A stretch of 64,000 nucleotides of DNA from Sclerotinia nivalis. Taxonomy: Eukaryota; Ascomycota; Leotiomycetes; Helotiales; Sclerotiniaceae. Below, piece by piece: positions 35,116 through 44,536 of this stretch (position 1 is its first letter; each line of letters opens with the position of its first letter). The stretch spans positions 1,488,001 to 1,552,000 of the forward strand of contig JAPEIS010000004.1 in NCBI GenBank assembly GCA_029531795.1, given 5' to 3'. The notes under the pieces were generated by a model, which saw nothing but the letters and a program-made list of their open reading frames with translations, was not told the origin of the DNA and ran no database searches. The translations under genes and the position numbers were made by a program.

Positions 35116-36230
35116 AGTATCCCTGTATTACCCTATCTGAATGCATCGAGAATAATAATTTATTATATTATCGTAGAAAACTTTTCGTTTTTGATTACAA
35201 TAATCTGAAAGCTGAATTGTTTTGTTTAATTTACGATTCCCCTATTACAGATCATCTACACTGTATTTATACTTTTAAGCTCCTATCCTGAAACTACTAT
35301 TAATCTGGATATTATAACTATATCAATCGTTGAATATATAATTATCATAACTACCATCGAATAATACCGAACTATAAAGGACAAGAAGATATCCTTCATC
35401 TGTTCTTGATCCTTCAACAAATATAGAAGGATATATCGATCGATTTCATAATATACCTTCTGAAAAGTTTTAGTTACAATATGATATTCGTAATAATCGA
35501 TCGATTGATTAAAATGAAGCATTTCCTGCCTTATTATAGTATTTGTAATTCCAAAGAAATAGCCTATTTGTTCCTGAAATATATCTGGAAGCTGTATAAT
35601 CTACTGTCGACGATTATATCCGATCGTAACATTCAATTTATATCTGATTTCTGGAAATACATCTATAAACATCTAAGTACAATATCGAAATTATCGATAA
35701 TCTATCATCTGGAAACCGATAAACAAACTGAAAAAGCAAATACTATACTCGAATAGTATCTCCGATTATATATTTCATATTTGTAAAACAATTGATCCGA
35801 ATAATTGTTGATTACTGAATTTTCAATCAATTCTGTCTAATCTGAAAGTTCCTATCTGATTCTGTTCTTTACAAATTACAATTATCATTTATATATAGAG
35901 TTTGAATTATCTATCGTTACTAATCGCTCTAATATCCGGAATACTGAAAAGTTTGTTAAGAAAATATCTCTGATTGTTGAATATCTGAAAACCGAATTGA
36001 TCGTTAACCAAATTCACTATACGAAAAATACCGACACCCATTGTACTTCTATTCACCATTACAATCCTAATAATCTGATTTGATTGAACACTAAAAACAT
36101 CAAGACTTTAAAACCCCAAAAGAAACTAGATTGAAAGAATCTAAGTCCATTCCGGATCCTGCAAACTATAAATGTATATATTTACAAACTCGAATTATCT
36201 GCTTCGATGAGAAATCATCTTATATTCTAT
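35116..36230 (+). pseudogene. Gypsy-2 integrase remnant
   Basis: The zinc module spans 35160-35370, with its histidines and cysteines partly lost. The core has FVIIDRLIKMKHFLPYYS (35487-35540) and TIISDRNIQFISDFWKY (35611-35660, second aspartate). ETDKQTEKANTILE (35712-35755) holds the catalytic glutamate. The C-terminal part runs to about 36230. Broken by several stops. Confidence 0.88.
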
Positions 36231-36545
36231 ATGAACTTATTATATTTCATTCATAACGATCTTGTTTTTGATTAATGCAATCCGCTCCCTTTTTCTATTG
36301 AAGTCGAAGGAATCGAATAATTCGAGATAAAGGAAATTCTGAATTCCTGCTGAAAGTGTTGCGATCGCAATGGCCTCTATTTGAAATATACTGTTCGATG
36401 AATCGACTACAATGAGCCGACCGAAAAGCCTGCTGATTATCTGAACAACATTCGAAAGCTGATCCAGAATTACTATTGGAGGTATCCGGATAAATCTAAT
36501 CCTCATAACCATCTCAACGAAGTTCGGCCTTAAAGAAGGGAATAC
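36231..36545 (+). pseudogene. Gypsy-2 chromodomain remnant and polypurine tract
   Basis: FEIKEILNS (about 36322-36348), YLKYTVR (36379-36399) and EPTEKPADYLNNIRKL (36410-36460) follow the chromodomain pattern. The frame ends with HNHLNEVRP and a stop at 36532-36534, next to the polypurine tract. The minus open frame 36240-36680 lies over this and the LTR and is a shadow. Confidence 0.85.
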
Positions 36546-36782
36546 TATCATAGGGTCAGGATTGGACCATTGGACTGGCCCCTTTAGTAGACTCCATTTG
36601 TCCGATCCAGCACCAAGCGAAGCACGCTTGGTGATCGTACCCTGTAAAAGCGCTAGGGCTCGGAGCTTTAGCATATACAAATATATTTAAAGGAAATGTT
36701 CCTTCTATAGAAATATAACTCTTCGAGCTACGTCTTATCAATAAAAGTGATTTTTGTTATCCTGTCTGCTGCCTCCGTGATA
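36546..36782 (+). repeat. Gypsy-2 3' LTR
   Basis: Gap-free partner of 30440-30676, more heavily mutated (start TATCATAGGG), followed by TCGAA. Confidence 0.93.
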
Positions 36783-36787
36783 TCGAA

Positions 36788-38800
36788 TCAGCTTTAAAAT
36801 CAGAATTGAAAGCCACTTTATTCACCATAGATGTAAAAGGAACCTTCGATGCAATACTACCAAGCAAACTTACCAACCGCCTTAGAGAACAAAGATGGCC
36901 GAACAATCTCGTAAAATGGATACAATCCTTTGCCATCAATCGCTCCATCAAGATCCGTCTGAACGGAAAAACTAGCCCAAGAATAACTCTGAGGTGCAGT
37001 CTCCCATAAAAATCACCTATCTCCCCGATTCTATTTATACTTTATATAACCCCTATCTTCTGGATAGGAAATCCTAAAAGCAGATTCGGATATATAAACG
37101 ATATTGCTCTACTAACCTTCTCAAATAATTTGTAAGAGAATTATACATCATTAATTTCTAGTATACAAAAAACTCTGAATTGAGGAAAAACTGAAGGTAT
37201 CATTTTCGATCCCAAAAAATCAAAGTTTATACACTTTTACAAAGGAATCCGGATATATACAAACGATCTAAATATACAAACCAACAACTTCAAGATCGTA
37301 ACGAAATCAGGCTCATTTCGATAATTAGGGGTATATTTCGATAGGAGATTCAATTTCAAAGTTTATATACAAATTCTATTTGTAAAAGCCCTTAAAATTA
37401 CGAATGTATTATAATCTTTCAATAATACAAATCGAGGGATTTTTTTATATCTAATTCAATATATAGCTATAGTTTGTACTTTAAAGAAATACTATTTCAC
37501 ATCAGAAACATAATGGTTAGACTAATCTAGACCGAAATATCTTGCTTCGAACCTCAGAATCTTCAATTTTGTAGAAGGCCATTTGGATTTCATAAACAAA
37601 ATAATACTAACCTATACTCACGCCATTCTTCTAATATACAAGACTATCAATTTAGCGATCTTATATGAAGAATCCAAATTTAAGCCCCCAGAAATTGAGC
37701 TGAATCTAGCAATCCAAATTTATACAACTCGTATTGTAAGATTAGACCTATATCACCCTCTACTCATTAAAACCAAGATTATAAAATCATTACAAAATCG
37801 GATCTTCAGTTTTTGCTTTGTTAAATTTATCTCAATACTATTATTTACCAAACAAATCAATCCATTGGTTTTTCCCTTTTGGGAATATACTGAAATCTGT
37901 CTTCAAATAGAAGCACATATTTTCAAACCTTTGGAAAGATCAAAAGCTCAAATAGTGGTTGATTTCAAGGTCTTTTATACTATTATCCCGAGAAACGATA
38001 TACAGATCTTCTTGAATAACTCAAAAAGCGAAACCAAAGATGGAACTACAGAAGGCAGGTATATTATAACTCAATTCGAAATATAAATAATTCAGCATTC
38101 CTTTTTATTAAACTCGAATATAAAGATCTTTGATGCAGAAACAATTGCAGTATTATATAAAGCCAAAACTGTTATAACTTCCTTTTATATAGGACTAACT
38201 TCAGATCTTTGGATTTTCCTGGATAATTACGAAATGATATTACAATTAAAATTCTATTTCAATAGATCCTTTCAATCTGTTTTTAAGGAATTCATAGATC
38301 TTATATAAATATAGACCTCCAAACCTCGATCATTATATTTTCCGTCTAAAACGATCTGTATCTAATAGATCCTAAGATATCTCAATATCCCTAAAAATGA
38401 AACTACTAACAAAGCTATAAAAGAAAAAACAGCTCTCCTATCTCCCTCTAATCCAATCTACACTTTAGCTTTTCTAAAACGATTAACAAAGACAAATACC
38501 AAACTAGCAAATATACAATTATAGAATACTACAAGTTTTCAATACTATAAGGATCTATTTATTATCTATATAGAAAAACCAGTATTATTTTTTATAAAAA
38601 GAATTATATTGGATTATATATTAATAATCAAATCCCAATATGAAGATTTCGCAACCTATTACAAATAATTCTATCACCCCAAAATATATACTCTCTACAT
38701 TTACAGAAAAACAAAAACCCTTTTACACTTTTTTTTTTATAAAATTGATAAAGTATACAAAACATTTTCAAAAAACCCCTTTTCTGAAACCATCCCTTGA
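36788..38800 (+). pseudogene. LINE-B reverse transcriptase right part and RNase H
   Basis: Continuation of the LINE-B RT: TLFTIDVKGTFDAILPSKL (36820-36875, first aspartate), NLVKWIQSF (36904-36930) and GYINDIALLTFSNN (37089-37130), where the A-D-D box is changed to I-N-D. Further RT text runs to 37560. RNase H-like text spans 38090-38440, including an IFLDNYEMIL-like segment at 38210. The frames at 37583-38086 (167 codons) are the longest open stretch and lie between the RT thumb and RNase H. Confidence 0.85.
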
Positions 38801-39395
38801 CTTCTAAACATACTTATTAATATAATCAGATTTACAAAATAATTAAAAACAATTAATTTCTAATACAATATATACCTACATTACCCTTCCAACGATCAGA
38901 ATAATCAAAATAATAATTAAAAATCTCGGTTTTCTGTTCATATAATCAATTAAATCAATTCGTTCAATTTGATCAATTCAACTGGCCAATTCTGGTCAAT
39001 TTAATCAATTTGGTTAATTCTTTTGATCAATATATTAAAAATTGATTAATTCCATTTTCATTATTTTATTATTATTTTATTATTTATTTTTCAAAAAAAA
39101 AAATTTCAATATATAAGAGGATCGGGAGAGGGATCAAGAATTAATGATCCAATAAACGAAGCAGACTACGAATATATTTTAAGCTTTAAAGGTTTTATTC
39201 AATTATACAACAATAATTATATAAACCCTACTCTAATACCCCTGAAAATTTATATAATCTAGCTAGCTAGTATACCACCTGGGGGCCTCCCCCAGACATT
39301 ATTTGTCCAAAAACTGGAATAGATGGCAAAGGTTTACACATGCAAGCACGTGTGGCTTACGGCCTATGACGATAAATATATCAAATCAAATCAAA
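38801..39395 (+). other. LINE-B 3' untranslated region and ATCAA tail
   Basis: AT-rich, with repeated TCAATT/TGATCAAT motifs at 38940-39060, an ATTTT-rich block and A-run at 39055-39110, then sequence shared with LINE-A 26990-27150. It ends in three ATCAA-type units at the target duplication. Confidence 0.75.
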
Positions 39396-39502
39396 TCATA
39401 TAATTCGACGTTTCCATAATTCTAGTTCTTTAAGCAAATCAATACAAGTAATACAAGACTGATATTGAAGCTTCACTTTCCCCATGCGTGTGCCTATCGA
39501 CA
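39396..39502 (+). repeat. Copia 3' LTR, right part
   Basis: This matches 1-105 with transitions and ends TATCGACA at 39502, the right end of the transposon tower. 39396-39409 is also the right LINE-B duplication. Confidence 0.92.
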
Positions 39503-40001
39503 ATTCACATTTAGCGAACTCCAACTTTTAGTTGTTTTTTGTGTTTTGCGAGCGCATCGGTGGTCATGGTCCGGGAAAAGGTGTGAACATTCATCATAGA
39601 GCCAAGAGCGAAAGTCAGGAGCAGGCTAGGTATTCTTACTTTTTTCTATCTGAATGTAAAATCTGATCATGCAAACCATTATACTGTAACAATCTCTGTC
39701 ATTCAAACATGGTGAAATACTTTAGAATCCTACGAATCATATTCCAAAACTCCCGGCAGAAAAAATCCAAAACATCGACAATAAAAGGAGTGAACTCCGA
39801 CAAGCTATAGCTATTCAAAAAAACATCAACACTTCTCGCTCGCTTAAAAATCTTATACGCGCAACCACCATTGACTGATCCAATACGATAAATCACTCAT
39901 TGTTCCTCCACACAAAATCTATATAGAGAAACAGATCCATACGAATCAAATCCATCTTCAATCCCAGCAAACATTAATCCAGCACCGTCAATATTAGCCA
40001 C
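39503..40001. other. Intergenic, start of gene-rich DNA
   Basis: Base composition changes sharply to ordinary genic DNA. This is the 3' flank of the first secreted-protein gene. The stretch 39676-39745 resembles 41420-41480, downstream of the paralogue, so the duplication included the 3' flank. No gene is supportable (the 65-codon minus frame at 39699-39896 is unconvincing). Confidence 0.6.
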
Positions 40002-40608
40002 TCAAGCCCCAGGAAACGTCCCTGTCGCTGCTTGAAATGGACAAACATTAAGACCCGTAGCTATCTCATCAACCCCCACAATTTTCCAAGCCTTAAGAAC
40101 GGCAAATAGATAGTCACGACACCAGATATGTACCATCGCGCTAACAAACCCTTGTGCCTGAAGGTCGAAATTCGCGCTCTTTGGATTCAATGCTAAAATA
40201 TTATTCAATTTTCCTTGAATCCCGCTGAATGCACTTTGAACTTCGTTGTGTGGTTGTTTGTTTAGATTGGTGGTTGCGATAGATGCGAGGAGTTTGTCGT
40301 TGAAACCGGAAGTAAGAGCTGCTTGTTCTTGCACGTTTTTGAGGGCGGTTTGGGTGTTGGCTATGAAGCTGTCGTCGTTAGTATTGATGTTGTTGAGGTA
40401 GTCATTGACGTTCTGTGAACACATTAGCTGGTTAGGCGGATACCTGGGATTCGGAGAGCTAGTATGTTAGGGAGAATACCTTGATACTGGCATTCCACTG
40501 GTCTATGATGCCTCGAGGATTGCTGGCGGTACTAGCCTGGGGAATGGCGACAGCGGAGATGCTAGCTGCCATGAGCATGATGGTGGTGGTAAATTTGATG
40601 AGATGCAT
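40002..40608 (-). CDS. Small secreted protein, copy 1 of a tandem pair
   Basis: Two exons, 40608-40480 and 40412-40002, with a 67-bp GTATTC...TTCACAG intron in phase 0, give 179 residues. The start ATG at 40608 opens a signal peptide (MHLIKFTTTIMLMAASISAV, cleavage likely after the following AIPQA). The mature part is helical, rich in Asn, Ala and Gln, with only two cysteines (about residues 137 and 170), a conserved A-W-K near residue 152 and a short Gly/Pro tail. It resembles families of small secreted, cysteine-poor wall or surface proteins of Sclerotiniaceae, but I cannot name it. It is the first host gene after the transposon tower, transcribed toward it. A paralogue lies at 41776-42345. 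Confidence 0.82.
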
Positions 40609-41775
40609 ATTGATGATTTCTTTGTAGACTTAAAGGTAGGACAGTGAGGTGTATGAACGACCAAGAGTAAGGGAGGGAAATAGTGGAGTTTCTTATATGT
40701 CAACTCTTGCTGTGAGACAATGGAAAGAAAGCTTGGATGAAGACTACTAGAGGATGCAGGGCTCGAGAGGGATGAGATTTTTGTGATGATTGATACTCAA
40801 TGGAGCGGAGAAGGATTGATGCCTCCTATACTTAGCTTCTCTAAAGTTAGCCAAGACTTATGTGGCAATTAATTATAGAGAATCCCGAATTTCCAAACAT
40901 AGTTTTACACAAAACCAGAAGAGATACATACTATTTGTAACCACGCACTACCTAATTCGCTCTTCTCTCCAGCTCACACAATGAATTTCATGAGGCTACG
41001 TGACCAATGAGCCACACATTTCACCATGCAAACTCATCTCCCTCCAACAAGTCTAACCTTCTGTGCCGCAACAAGCCACTCGGGCACTGAAATACCGGTA
41101 CAATTTTAGATAGTGACTTAGAACTGGAGCTCTACAATAAACATGCATTTTTAGTATACCAGAAGAGCGTGTGTCTAGAACTATACCGAAAAAATTGCGA
41201 TGCTGTGTTTTGTTTTAAAGTCAGGAATGGATGTCGAGGCAAGACAAGCCAGCAGACTTTCTTTCCTTCCCTTTTACTGGGGGATTTGGCTCAAATTGTC
41301 ATATTCCATGACTTCAGATTAGGGCGAGCCATATCTATGCGGCCGAGAGCCTGAATGTGTGCACTGTGCACGTTCTATCTTCAGCTTCTAAAGATTTAAA
41401 TGTGAAGTTTTGTCACGCAAAGTACAATGTAACAGTCTCTGCCATTTATAACATAACTAAGTACATCAAAATCATGCCGGCCCAATAAACCAAAATACCA
41501 AAACCCCCCATTTAAGCGAAAACAGTTCAGCAGGCCACTTGAAGATATTATGCCGCAGAAGCCAGCAACAGCACAAACTCCCCAACTACCCATATTGATC
41601 AAGATTTCCACTGCAGTAACGAGATAACGTCAAGTACACATCACTCTCCACTCAAAATCCACGTGAGTCCTTTCACCCGATCATTACCTTTCATACACCG
41701 CCTCCATCAAATCAACCCCTCGCAAACAACATTTTCAATCACACCCAATGCCGATGAAAATCGGTTGTCTTCCAC
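40609..41775. other. Intergenic between the two secreted-protein paralogues
   Basis: Upstream region of copy 1 and 3' flank of copy 2. Open frames at 40503-40703 (minus), 41169-41354 (plus) and 41396-41611 (minus) show no homology or splice context I can support. 41420-41480 is similar to 39676-39745. Confidence 0.6.
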
Positions 41776-42345
41776 TCAAATACTACAAACAATCGGCCTA
41801 TCAGGTACCTCATCGCTACCCGCAGCATTCCAAGCATCTTTAATAGCGTGCAAAAGAGGTTCACACAAGATTACAGTAAGAGGTAGCATATTATTAGCCA
41901 CATCGGCCTGGAATTTCACAAACTTCTCGAGCGGGATTGCAGCCATCTTTTCCATGATTTCCTTGACATCGCCAATGAGGCTTGTGATGTTTTGCTGGGC
42001 TTGGTTATCTGGGGCGATTCGGGCTGCGTTGAATTGTTTGTTGAGCGTTACTTGGCCTTTCATCATCTCGATGGCACTGTTTATCTGGGCGTTGAGAGCT
42101 ATCTGGTGGAATTGGTGGCGCTGTCGACGTATTGGGCGATGAGCTGTAGATAGTTAGTATTGTTTAGAGAAGAATTTCATGCTGAAAGACTGAAAGGCCG
42201 AAAGGTTAGTTGATGCATACAGTGGTACTGTTCTCCAGGCACCCACGATATCTGAAAAGAATTGCGAGGCGGGTGGCGTAGTTTTAGCGGATACACTGGC
42301 CGCGAATGTGGGAGCAACAACAATAGTGATCATGTTGAAATGCAT
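41776..42345 (-). pseudogene. Small secreted protein, copy 2, probably frameshifted
   Basis: Exon 1, 42345-42229, encodes a signal peptide (MHFNMITIVVAPTFAASVSA) and ends phase 0 before GTACCA. The intron ends CTACAG at 42144, with a TACTAAC branch site; exon 2 would be 42143-41776. That exon is 368 bases, one short of a codon multiple. Its first 11 codons (LIAQYVDSATN) are followed by the main frame (HQIALNAQINSAIEMMKGQ) only after a one-base shift near 42112. The C-terminus (AWNAAGSDEVPDRPIVC) matches copy 1. Either a one-base deletion has inactivated it, or splicing uses the later GACAG near 42124, which restores the frame at the cost of about ten residues. Confidence 0.65.
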
Positions 42346-43640
42346 GTTGCAGGATTCCCTGTAGGTTCGAGAGTGAAAGTTGTGTTGATCACGAGTTAAG
42401 TTTGAATGGTCGAAGGGTGAGTGTCTGACTGGTAAAGAAAGTATTTGGGTAAATGAGAGAGAAATGAGGAGTGCGAAGGAGAACTGGTAGATAACGGTAG
42501 TATCTTGTAGTGAAGGAGCTGTATTGGAAGCCGGCACTTAAAGTAGTGAGAGTCATTGGCGCCTCTTATACTAAATCCTCCCCTCCTAAATAAATCATGG
42601 AGAGTCTCGACGAAATTGTTGGAGAGACCTACAGCATTGAGACAAGTGTTTATCACGAGCCAAGCGGCTTAGTGCATCTAACACAGTATCATTTCGAAGA
42701 CGTTGTGCAGGGCGGTATATATGCCGGTCTGTTTCAACTCTTCGTTGACCGGATCATTCGCTCATTCAACTCCAGACCTGGGGACTCGCCGGATGGTACC
42801 TGTGTAGCATATTAATGGTGTCCAACACCACCCAACTAAACCACCCACTTATACTCCGTACATCTAAACCAACAACATTACTCCCAAAACCCAAAAATAA
42901 TCACCGAAATATCACGATCAAATTCATACCATACACAAGCAAGTGAAAATTCCACCATCTATTCCAACAACCATGAATTTCCGTGCCTCATACGCCACAC
43001 CTCGCCAGAAACTAAGCGTCGATATTGGAGTCTGTGTCAAAGGTTTCGGTTTGAGGTGCACTAGACTGTGGACACAAACTGTTAGTCTTCGTACTAAGTA
43101 TAGACAACTGTGCCGCAATGGGACATAGTTAATCCTCTGCTAAAATTTATTTATTTCAAACCAACAAGGGTATAGGAGTATTGGGCCCAAGGGATCTGTT
43201 TACCAAAGCTTAGCTGAGATCATTCTTTGGTAATTTATTGGACAGGAATGATATAACAAGAGTTCGTGAGTACTTATGAGTGTTCGTAGGTCTGTTCTTG
43301 GGCTATATATTTTAATGGTCGGTGATATATAAACGTTGCCATTCTACTTCCGAGGTCTGCAAATAAGACTTAAGTACTTATCTACAATTGACTTCCTCTA
43401 GAACAAGAAATCTCTCTGTTTGATTTATTTTCAATCTTTTCTTTTGTTTTTCGTTGATGGTAATCGATTCCTGGACCATCGATCTTGTTCTCGTCTCTTC
43501 TCGTCTGAAATTTTGAACAATCAAGCCCTAGGTTTTCCTTTTTAAAAATGAGATTCAGCGCCCCCTTGATCCTCCCATTTACTACTCTCATCTCTTCTTT
43601 TGCAATTTCAGGAAGAGATAAAATAGTATCAATTACAGAA
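42346..43640. other. Intergenic, no supportable gene
   Basis: Promoter of copy 2. A 72-codon ATG frame at 42597-42815 (plus) and a 61-codon one at 42943-43128 are seen but have no recognisable features. The minus frame 43382-43660 is charged and lacks family motifs. I see no repeats or RNA genes. Confidence 0.5.
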
Positions 43641-43649
43641 TCATTTCGA

Positions 43650-43915
43650 GAAATCGGCAAAAGGTTCTTTGCATGAACGGAACTGGCTTCGCTTAATACT
43701 CTTAAGACTTTACTCTCAACACCACCAGAACACCTGCGGCGATACCTAAATGCGTTTATCGCAGAACGACCAGTCCTGGAAGAAATTCCCCATCGTTTTA
43801 CCGGCGTGCCCCGTTTGCAACATTCACCGTTGACATTTAGAATTATTCTCCATGAATCTTTTCAAGCCAAATTTAGGATACGCTGTGTTCAGTTTGGATT
43901 TGTACACAACTGATG
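43650..43915 (+). pseudogene. Unrecognised gene remnant
   Basis: A plus-strand frame without ATG runs through about 80 codons to a stop near 43912. It has amphipathic, protein-like composition (TLKTLLSTPPEHLRRYLNAF, then ERPVLEEIPHRFTG). Composition and lack of stops suggest a decayed exon. I cannot name the family. Confidence 0.35.
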
Positions 43916-44255
43916 CTGCGAGACTGTTGAAACTTCTAGGAACAATGTTTAATTCTACTAAGAAACTTGGAAAAATGATTTTTTTTTTCGTGATGTGGAT
44001 AAATGCAGTACTATGTAGAACGTAACCGCTCGATGATTAACGATCTAGCAAAGGCGACATTTTCGATATGGTATGTCTAATAAGCGCAAGCCTGACAATT
44101 TTTCGTCAGCTCGTCGATTATCACATTTTATACAAGGTAGCATATCAAGATTCTCCATGAGATGATATAGATAAGTCTGATTGAAATAAGAACCTCACCA
44201 ATAAAGTGCATCGGATATCTTATCTATCATCACGCAGCCCATGCATATAGCACGT
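43916..44255. other. Non-coding stretch between two gene remnants
   Basis: Stops in all frames, a T-run at 43980-43988, no recognisable signal. Confidence 0.45.
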
Positions 44256-44269
44256 CATGAGGGGTGCAT

Positions 44270-44455
44270 TGAAGTTTTACCCGCAACTGCGATATTTTGA
44301 CAATTGCAGAAAAGCTTTTAGAGAAATACTTGGCAACATACATGGTGAAAATACCAGCCAGCGTGGGAACAATCGATGGTGTCAATGGCAAGGATCATAT
44401 CGAAACATCGGCAGCTCGAACTTTCGAGGTTTTTTTCCGCACATCTTCACCAAGA
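44270..44455 (+). pseudogene. Terminal exon remnant of an unidentified gene
   Basis: The plus frame ending at a TAA near 44454 reads EKLLEKYLATYMVKIPASVG, then TIDGVNGKDHIETSAARTFE. It looks like the C-terminal exon of an enzyme. A 3' splice-like TTGACAATTGCAG lies at about 44298-44310. No upstream exon of the same gene is visible, so it is probably a leftover. It ends about 80 bp before the transporter start. Confidence 0.45.
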
Positions 44456-44536
44456 TAAATCACTTAAATTAACCATATAACTGTCATGTAGAACGAATAT
44501 TCATTGGTACTCAAATCGATTCTTTCCAGATTGAAG

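Larger units (their letters stand above)
30440..36782 (+). mobile_element. Gypsy-2: Ty3/gypsy chromovirus inside LINE-B
   Basis: Two 237-bp LTRs (30440-30676 and 36546-36782), TCGAA duplications and gag-pol on the plus strand with a C-terminal chromodomain. The total is 6343 bp. The LTR ends TGTCACGG and CCGTGA(C/T)A form a terminal inverted repeat. A polypurine tract (AAAGAAGGGAA, about 36531-36541) lies close to the 3' LTR. The 3' LTR start TATCATAGGG differs from TGTCACGGGG only by transitions. It was inserted in the RT of LINE-B. Confidence 0.95.
27186..39395 (+). mobile_element. LINE-B: Tad-like non-LTR retrotransposon, split by gypsy-2
   Basis: Its own sequence is 27186-30439 and 36788-39395. 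It is flanked by a 14-bp duplication TCATATAATTCGAC and ends in an ATCAA-type repeat tail (39381-39395). Order: 5' untranslated region, ORF1, endonuclease, RT (interrupted), RNase H, 3' untranslated region. It is better preserved than LINE-A in ORF1 and the endonuclease. The first 17 bases after the duplication contain the reverse complement of a gypsy-2 LTR terminus. Confidence 0.92.
1..39502 (+). mobile_element. Host Ty1/copia retrotransposon, split by nested insertions
   Basis: This is the oldest layer of the tower. Its own sequence is 1-3693, 18415-21134 and 39396-39502; everything between was inserted later. The first 105 bases match 39398-39502 apart from transitions, so they are the ends of the 5' and 3' LTRs. 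Gag, protease, the pre-integrase zinc domain, integrase, reverse transcriptase and RNase H follow in copia order on the plus strand. All reading frames are broken by RIP-type stops, so the element is dead. The outer 5' target duplication lies outside the window; the 3' flank begins ATTCA at 39503. Confidence 0.9.

Noticed and set aside
36240..36741. Minus-strand ORFs over the end of gypsy-2
   Set aside because: Shadow of the chromodomain frame and the 3' LTR.
1..39500. Possibility that the AT-rich block is mitochondrial DNA or a centromere core
   Set aside because: Every part is accounted for by nuclear retrotransposons with target duplications. No mitochondrial genes or tRNAs are seen. A centromeric location cannot be excluded but nothing shows it.
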